Assembly: GCA_963971575.1 (NCBI GenBank)
Contig: OZ020616.1
Span: 2,686,924 to 2,750,923 of the forward strand
Length of the DNA: 64,000 nucleotides
DNA from: Liopterus haemorrhoidalis
Lineage: Eukaryota > Arthropoda > Insecta > Coleoptera > Dytiscidae
Reading direction: 5' to 3'
Numbering within the stretch: position 1 is the first letter of the stretch; the number at the start of each line of letters is the position of its first letter. Position numbers and translations under genes: made by a program. The notes under the pieces were generated by a model. It was not told the DNA's origin. It made no database searches and saw only the letters and a list, made by a program, of their open reading frames with translations. This document shows, piece after piece, positions 55,601 through 64,000 of this stretch.

Positions 55601-58600
55601 CGCCGGCTGCACCGGGGAAACCATAGAAACAGATATATTTTTTCGGAATGGTGAATTGGTTGGTGTCATTCTCATGTAATTTAAATAACTCTCTGTTTCT
55701 GTTAGCCTCATTTCTTGCAATAAGTTAAAATAATCACCCTGTTGCCGTCTGTTTTTATATATGGGGCGTACCCACCATTGATTTTCTTCATATCGCATTA
55801 AGTCTAAATATGCATAAAAAAGAGCTAGACGTCTCCTTCGATTTGTCGACATATTTAATGAAATTGAATAACCGTTTACTCCAAACACTTGTATAAACTT
55901 TTAGGTTAAATTTGGGTTATATACAAATGTCAAAACCGAAAACGCGCCCTTATCACGCCTCCAACCCCACCATGAAATTCGAACTTGTAAATATAACACC
56001 ACGCCTCTCACCCCTGTCACGCCTTTGACACTACCATGAAAATGAGGCATAACTCACACCACCCTACACTCTACACTGTAAAATATTTCTTATTCATCTA
56101 ATGAAGACTTGAATACGAAGCAAATGCAGAAAAAAACGCTGGGATATTTGGCAAATTATTTAAATTTTATTTAAAAAAATTAAATGGAAGCTCTTAGTTC
56201 TCAAATAACGAATAAAAGTGATTATCAAAAAAACTGTTGATTTTGATGTGATAAATATACCTAGACATCCAGTATTATGTTGGCTTCTTACACTTATTAA
56301 ATACCTACAAAACCCTCAAAAATGTGAAAATTCACACTTTACATATATATTTTTTTTTAATATGCAAACCACAACTTTAATGTTCCAAATAATCACATAA
56401 AACCTTTTATTGAAGAACTATGCATACTATGCTATGATTGGATTATGAATGAATGGTAAATAGTAGATTAATTCTTTGCAATACGCTCTCTCTAATTTTT
56501 TTTTTTTTTTTTTATTCGTTTGCCTTTTGTAGATTGGACAAAACGCGTTTTAGATTAATTCAATGATTTTATTTTATACATTGAACAAAGAGGAAGATTT
56601 TTTAGGAAGAGGAGAATTTTCGCCCTCATGGACAGTGGACATCGTCTATAACGACGTTGAAGGGATCAATTCAGTCGTTATAACACTATCTATCGAGTTT
56701 CGCCTTGCCTTGTCATAACTCGGTATTTTCCCTAGCCAATTCGGTACTTCTCCGGCATTTTCGCGTTAGGCAGTGGTGATCCATCGTTATAAAAGATAAT
56801 TTGACCCAAATTTCAAGCCATTTTTCGTCGTTATATTAATTTCATCGCAATATCCGATGTCGTTATAAGCGATAAGTCTCACGCGTTAAAAGTTTTGTTT
56901 CTGGCCGAAATTTTAAAATTTTTTTTATAAACCAGGATTTTTTTTATGCATAAAAAATGGTTTAGTAAAAAGTTTGGTTGCCAAAAAAGTACATAAATAA
57001 CTATCCCAATATTTTAATATACTATAAACAAGAAATTATATTAATTAAACACTTTAAAACCAATATTCCATTATGTCAACAGTTTGAATTTATGAACATC
57101 TTGGTTTCTATTAGATCACATAACCAATCGCTTACTGTATTTAATATATATTTTTTAAATAATGTTTCAATATATTTTAACAAATAAATTAAATTTCAGA
57201 GTGATAGCGATAATTCAATATCGAGCACAGATGTCGCCCCAAAGTCAATAGTGACTAAAATAAAACAAAGCAACACGAAAAGCGCGAGCGGTGAAATTAA
57301 ATGTTGCTGGCATCAGTGTGGTTTGTGGTTCGAGTCACTGGACATGCTCGCTAATCACGTGTCACGTGCCCACGCCAACAGCGGTCCTGCAGGATTATTC
57401 TACTGCCAATGGGAAGGATGTTCCAGAAATAATAAAGGATTTAACGCAAGGTAACTATTTTTATATTATCCATCTTTATAGGAGGGTTACCTTTTATGTT
57501 TTTACAAACGACCACTAGACGGCAATATTGTAATGTGTCATTACTATTCGTAAAATTTAACATTTGTTATTGTGAAATCAGTGGCAGCTTATAAATTAAC
57601 CGAGTAGTTTGTTGACAGTGAGTGTTAAAAAAACAAGTTTGTGAAAAAATGGATATTATTCGTGAAGGTTTTCGTTGGATGATTCTTAGTAAAGGCCTAA
57701 CTCAACAACAATGCATAGATTCGCTTCGTTCAACTTTTGGTAATGAAGCACCATCAGAAAAGACTGTTTACAATTGGTTTGCAGAATTTCGTCATGGTCT
57801 TGCGTCCGTCAGTAATGAATCTCGTGAAGGTCGACCAAAATCGCTTGTGATTAAAAAAAAAAACATGGATGCTGTGCGCAAAATTATTGAAGAAGATGTG
57901 ACTTACCGTGAAAAAAACTTGCGGACCGGCAAAAAACTTCGTGGAACGGCGGTTGGGAAACACTGATCCACAGTACAAGCAAGATTTTTCAAAAAATTCT
58001 TAATAGGAATTATGATGGTAAAATGAAAATAATATAAGCCGTTCAGTTTTGTAAGGACAAACTAGATCTGGTTATTTTGGTGATATTTATAGTGTATTAC
58101 TGACTTTTAGAAACTTGGTTATATTGTAAAAAATGAGCTGTGGCCACCACAGGACCGACCGCCATCATAAAGTACTTATATAAATTACATTCTAGCAGCA
58201 GAGTAGAAATATCTTGGCCTAATATTTTCTAACAGAGATATTATTTATCATGACCATGGAAACGTTATATGTAAATATGAAAAAATTGAGACTTGGAAAA
58301 TTTTTTCGTTTTATCAAAAAAACGTCTCAAATAAAAGTTATTAGTTATTGCTTTTACAGCAACTTTTGTTCAATAAATTTTTTCGAAATATTTTTGTGTT
58401 GTGAAATATTTACAAAAATCTTAAAATCGACACGAGTAAACTCCCATTTTTAGTCAACCGATTTTTACCAAAAGTTGACCAACTCGTGCCATTGATGGCA
58501 GAAGCTTAAATATGAAGTTTCATAAAAATCCTTTCAGCCGAATTTGCTCTGCACGTGTACACTGACAGACAGACAGACGCGATTGCAAAGACGAATAATA

Positions 58601-59365
58601 ATTCATTTGAATTCAACCAATCAGATTATCGGAAAAAATCCTGAAATGACTGAAAATTCAAACTTCATAATATTTTATATAAACAATAAACTAATTAAAT
58701 TATATTATTTTATTTATTGCAGATATAAGATGTTAGTACACGTCCGAACCCACACAAACGAAAAACCTCATCAGTGTTGTTTATGTGAAAAATCATTTTC
58801 ACGAGCAGAAAATCTAAAAATACACTCCAGATCACACAGTGGAGAAAAACCTTACTTATGTCCAGTCCCAGGTTGCAACAAGGCCTACTCAAACTCAAGC
58901 GACAGGTTCAAACACACCAGAACACATCAGGTTGAAAAACCATATTTCTGTAAAGTACCAGGCTGTCCAAAACGTTATACCGACCCAAGCAGTCTCAGAA
59001 AGCACGTCAAAACGTATAAACATTTTGTAAATGACCAAAAACCAGACACGCAAGAAAGAATTAATCCAATTTTACCTAGTAATGAACCAATTGAAAATAT
59101 TAAAAATGGTTTTAGTAGTAGTATTATTAATTCTTGTTCATGTCGTCATGACTGTTGTTTAAAAACTTGTTTATCAAAAGCAGCAGAGTTGTTGAAATTA
59201 AGTAATTTGATAAATTTAAACAAAGATATTAATTGTGTTACTTGGAATAAATTACTGGACCCATTAGTTCAACAAACTAGAAATATTTGTATGAATTATA
59301 AAGAGGAACAAATGGAAATTGATGTTCCTTTAGATTTAACAGTGCATCGTAAGTTCTCTCATTAA
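52635..59365 (+). CDS. sug: GLIS2/sugarbabe-type zinc finger transcription factor, 3 exons
   Basis: Exons are 52635-52802, 57200-57450 and 58723-59365, with ACAG|GTAAGA, TTTCAG|A, CAAG|GTAACT and TTGCAG|A borders. They sum to 1062 nt (353 residues). Residues 1-56 are Tyr-rich. There are five C2H2 fingers: 1 C92-H114, 2 C125-H150 (split by intron 2 at R140), 3 C158-H178, 4 C186-H208, 5 C216-H240. The motifs [47 protein letters not shown] and [15 protein letters not shown] mark the GLI/GLIS/ZIC family. Finger 3 with a short C-x2-C and RFKHTRTH point to GLIS2, whose fly member is sugarbabe, rather than lame duck or ci. PLDLT (342-346) near the C terminus resembles the PxDLS site that binds the CtBP co-repressor, so repression is likely. 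It acts in the nucleus. In flies this gene is linked to sugar-responsive fat metabolism (family knowledge). The start is the first ATG; Met7 is an alternative. An AATAAA lies near 59459. Confidence 0.9.
52994..53747. repeat. Large inverted repeat in GLIS2 intron 1
   Basis: The arms 52994-53296 and 53440-53747 (about 305 bp each) are near-identical inverses. Examples are 'ggtcagagcagcacatttta' and 'gaggtaacgctgtcgag'. A 143-base spacer separates them. The outer ends are G/C homopolymers (TTAAGGGGGGGG and its inverse). It looks like a foldback element and would fold as one long hairpin in the pre-mRNA. Confidence 0.9.
53748..54833. other. Intron 1 sequence, no recognised feature
   Basis: Overlapping frames at 54186-54461 (-) and 54224-54469 (+) have no motif. 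I see nothing else. Confidence 0.3.
54834..55400 (-). repeat. R2 copy in GLIS2 intron 1
   Basis: It starts with 'agggttttgtaggtatgacc' and has a TCTG tract (about 54882-54902). It runs through 'gaaatttggcatgcttata' to 'ttgatcagaatgtgtttt'. The tRNA-like half is missing. Confidence 0.7.
55450..56053 (-). mobile_element. PIF/Harbinger element with internal deletion, GLIS2 intron 1
   Basis: The ends are inverted: TGAGTTATGCCTCATTTTCATG and its inverse near 56032-56053. Part of a Harbinger transposase survives inside (see next entry). The target duplication is not clear. Confidence 0.7.
55454..55888 (-). pseudogene. Harbinger transposase N-terminal fragment
   Basis: The frame reads [19 protein letters not shown], then [20 protein letters not shown]. 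This is the N-terminal 'WWVRP...R...G.Y..L..ELR' block of PIF/Harbinger (HARBI1-like) nucleases. After TPTN the sequence turns into the element's 3' end, so the whole DDE nuclease is deleted. Met at about 55850 is the likely original start. Confidence 0.8.
56054..56632. other. Intron 1 sequence, no recognised feature
   Basis: AT-rich. The words 'aaaaccctcaaaaatgtgaa' and 'aattcacactttacat' near 56308-56345 are a trace of an R2 end and its GTGAAG motif. Otherwise nothing. Confidence 0.35.
56633..56890. mobile_element. Pogo/Tigger-type fragment in GLIS2 intron 1
   Basis: It begins CAGTGGACATCGTCTATAAC and carries several CGTTATAA words (56685, 56784, 56830, 56870). This is the terminus style of pogo/Tigger elements and related to 31210-31455. 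It is non-coding. Confidence 0.5.
57622..57966 (+). pseudogene. Mariner transposase N-terminal fragment in GLIS2 intron 2
   Basis: The frame reads [50 protein letters not shown] and [11 protein letters not shown]. This is the first helix-turn-helix and linker of mariner transposases of the SETMAR-related kind. The nuclease half is absent. The fragment lies on the same strand as the host gene, between exons 2 and 3. Confidence 0.85.
58130..58580 (-). repeat. R1 copy in GLIS2 intron 2
   Basis: It has the right R1 end (GAGCTGTGGCCACCACAGG, CCGACCGCCATC) and runs to the GACA tract at about 58563-58577, where it stops. It ends about 140 bases before the exon 3 acceptor. Confidence 0.8.
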
Positions 59366-59479
59366 CATTAGGTTAGGGTTGTTAAATTTGTTTACTGAAT
59401 AATCAATCTAAAACACTTTGGTTTTATAAAAAAAAAATAGTAAAATTTTAATTAAAAAAATAAATATATTTTCACACGT

Positions 59480-59751
59480 TTCAGGATTTTGTAAGTAATT
59501 AATAAGTAAAGAGGCCAACAGAATGCTGGATGTCTAGACAGCGATGAACCTTTTTCCCAGACAGGTCAAAATTAAATTTGAAATTTTGTAGATTCAAATC
59601 GCGGGTCAAATATATAATGCATATATAAAAATCTGCCGCCTCAGAGAATAAATATTTATGTGGAATCCCCTGCTAATCTCGGAAACTCTACATGCGCCAG
59701 CGGCCTTCTGTTTGACGTGTATAATATAGGTATATAACAGGTAATAGTTGA
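59480..59751 (+). repeat. Repeat scraps 3' of the GLIS2-type gene
   Basis: 'tttcacacgtttcaggattt' and 'gtaagtaattaataagtaaa' match the motif block near 2160. 'cagcgatgaacctttttc' to 'ttcaaatcgcgggtcaaata' matches 31035-31195. Confidence 0.5.
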
Positions 59752-60178
59752 TTTCCGACCGCCAACATATATAAGGGAGGTATTGTGATTTTGACATTTC
59801 AAGATTTCGATGGATCTCCACGAATTGAGGTCCCTACATAACGTTTTGACTATTTTTAGTATGATGTCTGTCTGTCTGTCGGTCCGTGTACACGTGCAGA
59901 GCAAATTCGGCTAAAAGGATTTTTATGAAACTTCATATTTTCACATCAATGGCACGAGTTGATCAACTTTTGATAAAAATCGGTTAACTAGAAATTGAAG
60001 TTTACTCGCGAATATTTCGCAACAGAAAAATATTGCGAAAAAAATTATTTAATAAAAGTTGCTATAAAAGCAATAACTAACAACTTTTATCTGAGACAGT
60101 TTTTGATAAAGCAGCATAAACTAAACAAATACTTTGTGATGGTGACGGTCCTGTGGTGGCCACAGCTGATTTTTTGAT
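59752..60178 (+). repeat. R1 copy with short microsatellite
   Basis: It begins CCGACCGCCAACATATATA and has only about five TCTG units (about 59867-59883). A large internal deletion removes the 'tctactctgctgc' part. It ends GGTCCTGTGGTGGCCACAGC, then TGATTTTT. Confidence 0.8.
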
Positions 60179-61074
60179 AATCATTTTTATTCGTTATTTG
60201 ATTACTAAAAGCTTAAATTTATTTTTTTAGTACTTCATTATATAATTTACGAAAATTTAGTCACAATAAAATTTAAATTAAAAAATCCCAGCGATTTTTT
60301 TTTGTATTTGTATCCTTTGATAAATATTGATAAAAGGCTTCATTTTCAGAAACGTATTTCTCACTATTAACAATGTGTTATTTGATTTATAAGTATTTCT
60401 CTAGTATAAATGATTTAATCTTCTTTGATACCTTATAAAATTGTGCAATGCACATTAATTCTGAAATTGTACAAAATGAATTTTTGATCTATTACGAAAA
60501 TTTGTTACAACACCGTTCTTACAATATTTATCTGACTGAATGGTGAACTGGGTAGTTATAACTGGGTCATGATGCGAGCGCAACTTGTAATTAACTACAC
60601 TTGTCTCTAGATGGAAGCACTATTCTTTCAAGAGTTATCGAAATTTTTGATTTATAATATGTACCCACTATTTGTTATCATTTAATAAATACTTACAAAA
60701 CCCTTAAATGAGATGAAAATTCACTCTTAACATCGCTTTTTTAGAATTGGTTATTCTGAAAACAAAGAGCTTGTTGTTTTTGATAAATAAAAGTGTGTTT
60801 GAATTGTTTTGATATTAGTCATAGTTTTTAATTTTATGTGATACAAATAACTTAATTTAATATTATTTAATTGTTAATATGTGTATAACAAAAAGAAAAT
60901 AATGAACATTATTTTATTATTTCATATTTTCCAATTTTATCCGTTTTCTTTCATTTCAAATAATTCTTATAATAAATACAAAATAATTTCTTTATTTTTC
61001 AATTTTGGGGAAAGCCAACAGGTAACCAATTATAGGCTTCCACGGTTTACAATAAGAATACAAAAGTGATACAA
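60179..61074. other. No recognised feature
   Basis: AT-rich with no supported frame; the 60881-61069 frame has no motif. Confidence 0.3.
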
Positions 61075-61530
61075 AAGAAATACAAGTAACAGTACCGATT
61101 TTGGCATACGCCTCAGAATCCTGGATCCACTACAAAGACGCATAGATCCAAAATAAGAAGCTCCGAAATGAGATTTTTAAGGAAAATTGAAGGTAAAACA
61201 AAACTGAACAGAATAATAAATGAAGTTTTTAGAGAAAAACTAGGCACAAAACCAGTAGAGACTATAATAGAAAGACAGTTAAGATGGCTGGGACATGTAC
61301 ACAGAATTAGTGAAGACAAAATAATAAAAAGAGTTTTTGAAGCAAAAACAGTGAAGAATATTAGACCAGGCAGACCGAGAAAAACCTGATACTAAGAAAC
61401 AAAAGAAACTGCAACGAAGAGAGGCGTAAAGTGGGAGGAGATAAGAAAATATACAAAGGACAGAACACGATGGAAAGAAGTATGAAGAACAACACCAGAA
61501 AATAAGTAACACGGCTATAGCTTTACACAG
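61075..61530 (+). pseudogene. LINE 3' end fragment
   Basis: The residues VTVPILAYASESWI precede a stop. Then come MRFLRKIEGKTKLNRI and IIERQLRWLGHVHRISED, RPGRPRKT, and after a frame break GVKWEEIRKYTKDRTRWKEV. This is the conserved tail downstream of the reverse transcriptase in many insect LINEs (the 'RLRWLGHV.R...GRPR..W' block), also seen at 10380-10740. The catalytic part is absent. Confidence 0.8.
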
Positions 61531-61585
61531 CAAGGTAGAAAGGCTTCAGGTTTAAGTAAGTTAGTTAAATTTAAGATAATGATTA

Positions 61586-62708
61586 CACTGGTCAACAAAT
61601 TTAAACTTTTTTTTTGCTGACTTAGATCTGATACTTGTTTTTAACTAATTTTGGGATGCTGATTTCAAAAATGTTAACAGTTTCTGCCTACCACGTCAAA
61701 TTTTTGTTCTATCGTATATCCATGTTTTTTGTGTTTGTGAAACAGCAGAGCGAGAGATAAGCATTGGACTTAAATAGATTTAAATGTTGGAGACCCAAAC
61801 ATAATACACGAACCTTTGGTGGAGCGAACAAAAATCATTTTCCCCCCTCTACATATTAAACTGGGTCTAATGAAGCAGTTTGTAAAAGCGTTGAACAAAG
61901 ATGGTGACTGTTTCAAATATATATCTGAAACATTTCAAAGTCTCAGTAATGAGAAGGTAAAAGCTGGCATTTTTGACGGACCACAAATTAGAAAATTAGT
62001 GAATGATCCACATTTCACTGTACATATGGATGATATGAAGAAGAATGCATGGTAGTCTTTCGTGGCGCTCATCAAAAATTTTCTTGGGAAAAAAGCCGAA
62101 AAATATGTGGAGGTCGTTGAAAATTTGATTGAAATTTATCATCATCTGGGGTGCAACATGAGCGTGAAACTTCATTTTTTAAACAGTCTTGACAAATTTA
62201 CAGTCAATCTTGGAGATGTTAGTGATGAACAGGGTGAACTTTTCCATCAGGATTTAAAAGAGATGGAGAGACGTTATGAAGGAAGGTGGGATACTCACAT
62301 GATGGCTGACTACTGTTGGAGTATTAATATACTTATCGGGAATGGTGCACTCCAGAAGATCTTACAAACGACCTTAAATCCTTAAATTATTTTGTATTTT
62401 TATTTTAACACTCCAATGCATTAAAATGTAATTAACACTGTTCTCATTTTCTTTCTTTCACTATGAATAAAATTTTAAGAATATTTTCTAATTATTTAGT
62501 CCTTATTGTTCGCCAAATTTGTACCAATTACAGTATCGACGTCTAAAATTAAACGATAGTTGCATTATTTGGCCGAAAATATGTATTTGTTGTAGAGCAA
62601 AAATCTGATGTGATACGCAAAAACTGATGTGATATTTGAGTTCAGCAGCACCAAATTAGTAAGAAACAAGTCTTAGATGTAAATCAGCAAAAATTGTGTT
62701 GACCAGTG
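61586..62708 (+). mobile_element. TTA-flanked DNA transposon, copy 1, complete ends
   Basis: Both ends begin CACTGGTCAACA. The inverted repeat continues imperfectly for about 50 bases (TTTTTGCTGA, then GATCTGATACTTG versus CATCTAAGACTTG). TTA lies on both sides (61583-61585 and 62709-62711). A coding region fills the middle. The size is 1123 bp. Confidence 0.8.
61816..62385 (+). pseudogene. Transposon-encoded protein of unknown class, one nonsense codon
   Basis: From 61816: PPLHIKLGLMKQFVKALNKD, GIFDGPQIRKLVNDPHF, then NAW and a TAG at 62053-62055 where the copy at 18671 has Gln. Reading continues in the same frame with FVALIKNFLG, GCNMSVKLHFLNSLDKF, LGDVSDEQGELFHQDLKEME and GRWDTHMMADYCWS. 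The single stop is the main lesion. No DDE pattern can be assigned by eye. Confidence 0.65.
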
Positions 62709-62711
62709 TTA

Positions 62712-63010
62712 TATTTAGTTATCCCTTTTTTAATGAGTGCGGGCTCTATGGCCCTATTGCCAGCATTAATTTTATTGCCCTCTTATATTGAGCGCCCGGA
62801 GATGCCCGATCAGTCCACCCCTTAAACCGGCACTGAATATAACATTGTTAAGAAATGTAATTAAAAATTGCGAGACTGTGTAAAAAAAGTGTAATATAAT
62901 ACATTGAATGAATGCTGAATGCAGTTTAATGCTATAAATCCTTAATATTTATAACTTGATACTGGAAGCAATAATTCATTGTTGAAGTTGATTGATTGAA
63001 TATCACGGAC
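62712..63010. other. No recognised feature
   Basis: Could be the 3' untranslated part of the candidate exon at 63011-63088 (-); an AATAAA is present on the minus strand near 62770. Confidence 0.3.
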
Positions 63011-63088
63011 CTAATCCGGCGACCAGTTCGCTTCAGCAGCGGCGGGAGCTCTCCTCTGATTTATTATATTCAGCAGCTCGTAAAGTGC
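63011..63088 (-). CDS. Candidate terminal exon of a host gene entering from the right edge
   Basis: On the minus strand, a strong acceptor (TTTTTCAG|G at 63089-63090) is followed by 25 codons and TAG. The peptide is ALYELLNIINQRRAPAA, then AEANWSPD. It is GC-rich (RAPAAAEANWSPD uses GC-ending codons) in a very AT-rich stretch. No repeat in the window matches it. The phase-0 reading uses the exon exactly (78 nt). I do not recognise the protein, and the preceding exon must lie beyond 64000 or be too short to spot. Confidence 0.4.
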   Translation of the reverse strand, partial: ALYELLNIINQRRAPAAAEANWSPD

Positions 63089-63090
63089 CT

Positions 63091-63449
63091 GAAAAATTGT
63101 TACACAAAAATCACGTTTAAAAATTAATGAGATGAACATTAAGCGATTCTTCAAGATATGTTTTTTTAACGAATTTTTAACACAATTTCTGAGACATTTT
63201 TGAAATGAAATTTTGATTATTTCTGTACAATCTCTTCAGGTGTAAATGATTGTAGCAGATGATGATATCAAAAAATGCCATTCAGCTTTTGATTCGAGTG
63301 TGTTTGATAGTTAGTGAATTTGATAAGAGATGGAGCTCATATCACATATTTGATTATTTCTGACATTGTCCGTTCTTTGTAGACATACACACTAAGTTTC
63401 AGGTAGATCTGTGAAATAGTACATTTATAACAGCCTTATATCTATTTTA
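63091..63449. other. No recognised feature
   Basis: AT-rich sequence; would be intron if the exon at 63011-63088 (-) is real. Confidence 0.3.
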
Positions 63450-63590
63450 ATAAAATTGCAGGCTATATATTTTTTTTATTTTTTCGGCCTCATATTTGGT
63501 TTCTACACGTTTCAGATGATTATAAGACAATATCCGCAAAAAATTAACTTTTTTTCTGTCTGTCTGTTCGAGATTCACACAAAAACTCTC
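63450..63590 (+). repeat. R3 copy joined to R1
   Basis: 'taaaattgcaggctatat', 'cagatgattataagacaata' and 'tccgcaaaaaa' lead to a short TCTG tract (about 63556-63567) and 'attcacacaaaaactc'. Then R1 sequence starts at once. Confidence 0.65.
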
Positions 63591-64000
63591 CACGAATTGA
63601 GGTCCCTACATAACGTTTTGACTATTTTTGACATGATGTCTGTCTGTCCGTCTGTCTGTCTGTGTACACGTGCAGAGCAAATTCGGCTGAAAGGATTTTT
63701 ATGAAACTTCATATTTAAGCTTCTGCCATCAATGGCACGAGTTGATCAACTTTTTGTAAAAATCGGTTGACTAAAAATGGAAGTTTATTAGTGTCGATTT
63801 TAAGATTTTTGTGAATATTTCACAACACAAAACTATTTCGAAAAAATTTATTGAACAAAAGTTGCTATAAAAGCAACAACTAATAACTTTTATTTGAGAC
63901 GTTTTTTGATAAATCGAAAAATTTTGAATAATTTCTGTAAAATTTTTAGAAATTTTTCCTAGTCTCAATTTTTTCATACTTATATGTACCGTTTACATGG
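63587..64000 (+). repeat. R1 copy running off the window
   Basis: It starts in the middle of R1 ('tccacgaattgaggtcccta') and has a TCTG/TCCG tract (about 63640-63662). It continues through 'gagcaaattcggctgaaagg' and 'aaaatcggttgactaaaaat' to the edge. Confidence 0.8.

Noticed and set aside
57291..57518. 75-residue frame overlapping GLIS2 exon 2
   Set aside because: It is an alternative frame of the zinc finger exon that reads past the splice donor into the intron.

Overview
The window is AT-rich eukaryotic nuclear DNA from an arthropod, most likely an insect. It has introns with GT/AG borders and no operons or prokaryotic signals. It carries dense DNA transposons of insect type (Tc1, DD41D mariner-like, hAT, PIF/Harbinger, THAP-domain elements), LINE pieces and tRNA-like repeats. 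The species cannot be named from the sequence alone.

Only three things look like host genes. (1) A three-exon gene at 24961-31025 (+) encodes a secreted chymotrypsin-fold protein of 274 residues. Its catalytic His and Ser positions are replaced, so it is a serine protease homologue (pseudoprotease). (2) A three-exon gene at 52635-59365 (+) encodes a 353-residue five-zinc-finger protein of the GLIS2/sugarbabe type with a CtBP-like PLDLT motif near its end. (3) A candidate terminal exon at 63011-63088 (-) would belong to a gene entering from the right edge. A possible terminal exon at 23072-23310 (+) is weaker. The exon phases of both three-exon genes close exactly (825 and 1062 nt).

Everything else is repeat-derived or unexplained. 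1-4.3 kb: two interspersed families, here called R1 and R2, both carrying GACA microsatellites, plus a TAA-duplicating MITE. 5.06-6.37 kb: frameshifted DD41D mariner. 7.2-8.7 kb: THAP element, tiny MITE, mariner scrap. 9.1-12.4 kb: hAT tail, LINE, complete-length dead Tc1. 12.8-14.6 kb: hAT-like element. 15.6-17.4 kb: minisatellite and the best full R1 copy. 18-24.1 kb: unclassified TTA-flanked transposon, long-TIR elements, a LINE split by a hAT MITE. 25-31 kb: protease-homologue gene with introns full of transposons. 31-38 kb: Tigger, mariner and hAT pieces, MITEs, a ~150-bp satellite. 38.1-39.4 kb: second DD41D copy with an open frame. 39.8-47.9 kb: R2 copies around a deeply nested hAT stack (41573-44821). 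49-52 kb: MITEs and a second Tc1. 52.6-59.4 kb: GLIS2 gene. 59.5-64 kb: R1, LINE, second TTA-flanked element and the candidate edge exon.

The two host genes show no evidence of working together. The clearest shared theme is how transposons have expanded their introns (about 5.2 kb of 6.1 kb, and 5.7 kb of 6.7 kb, is intron).
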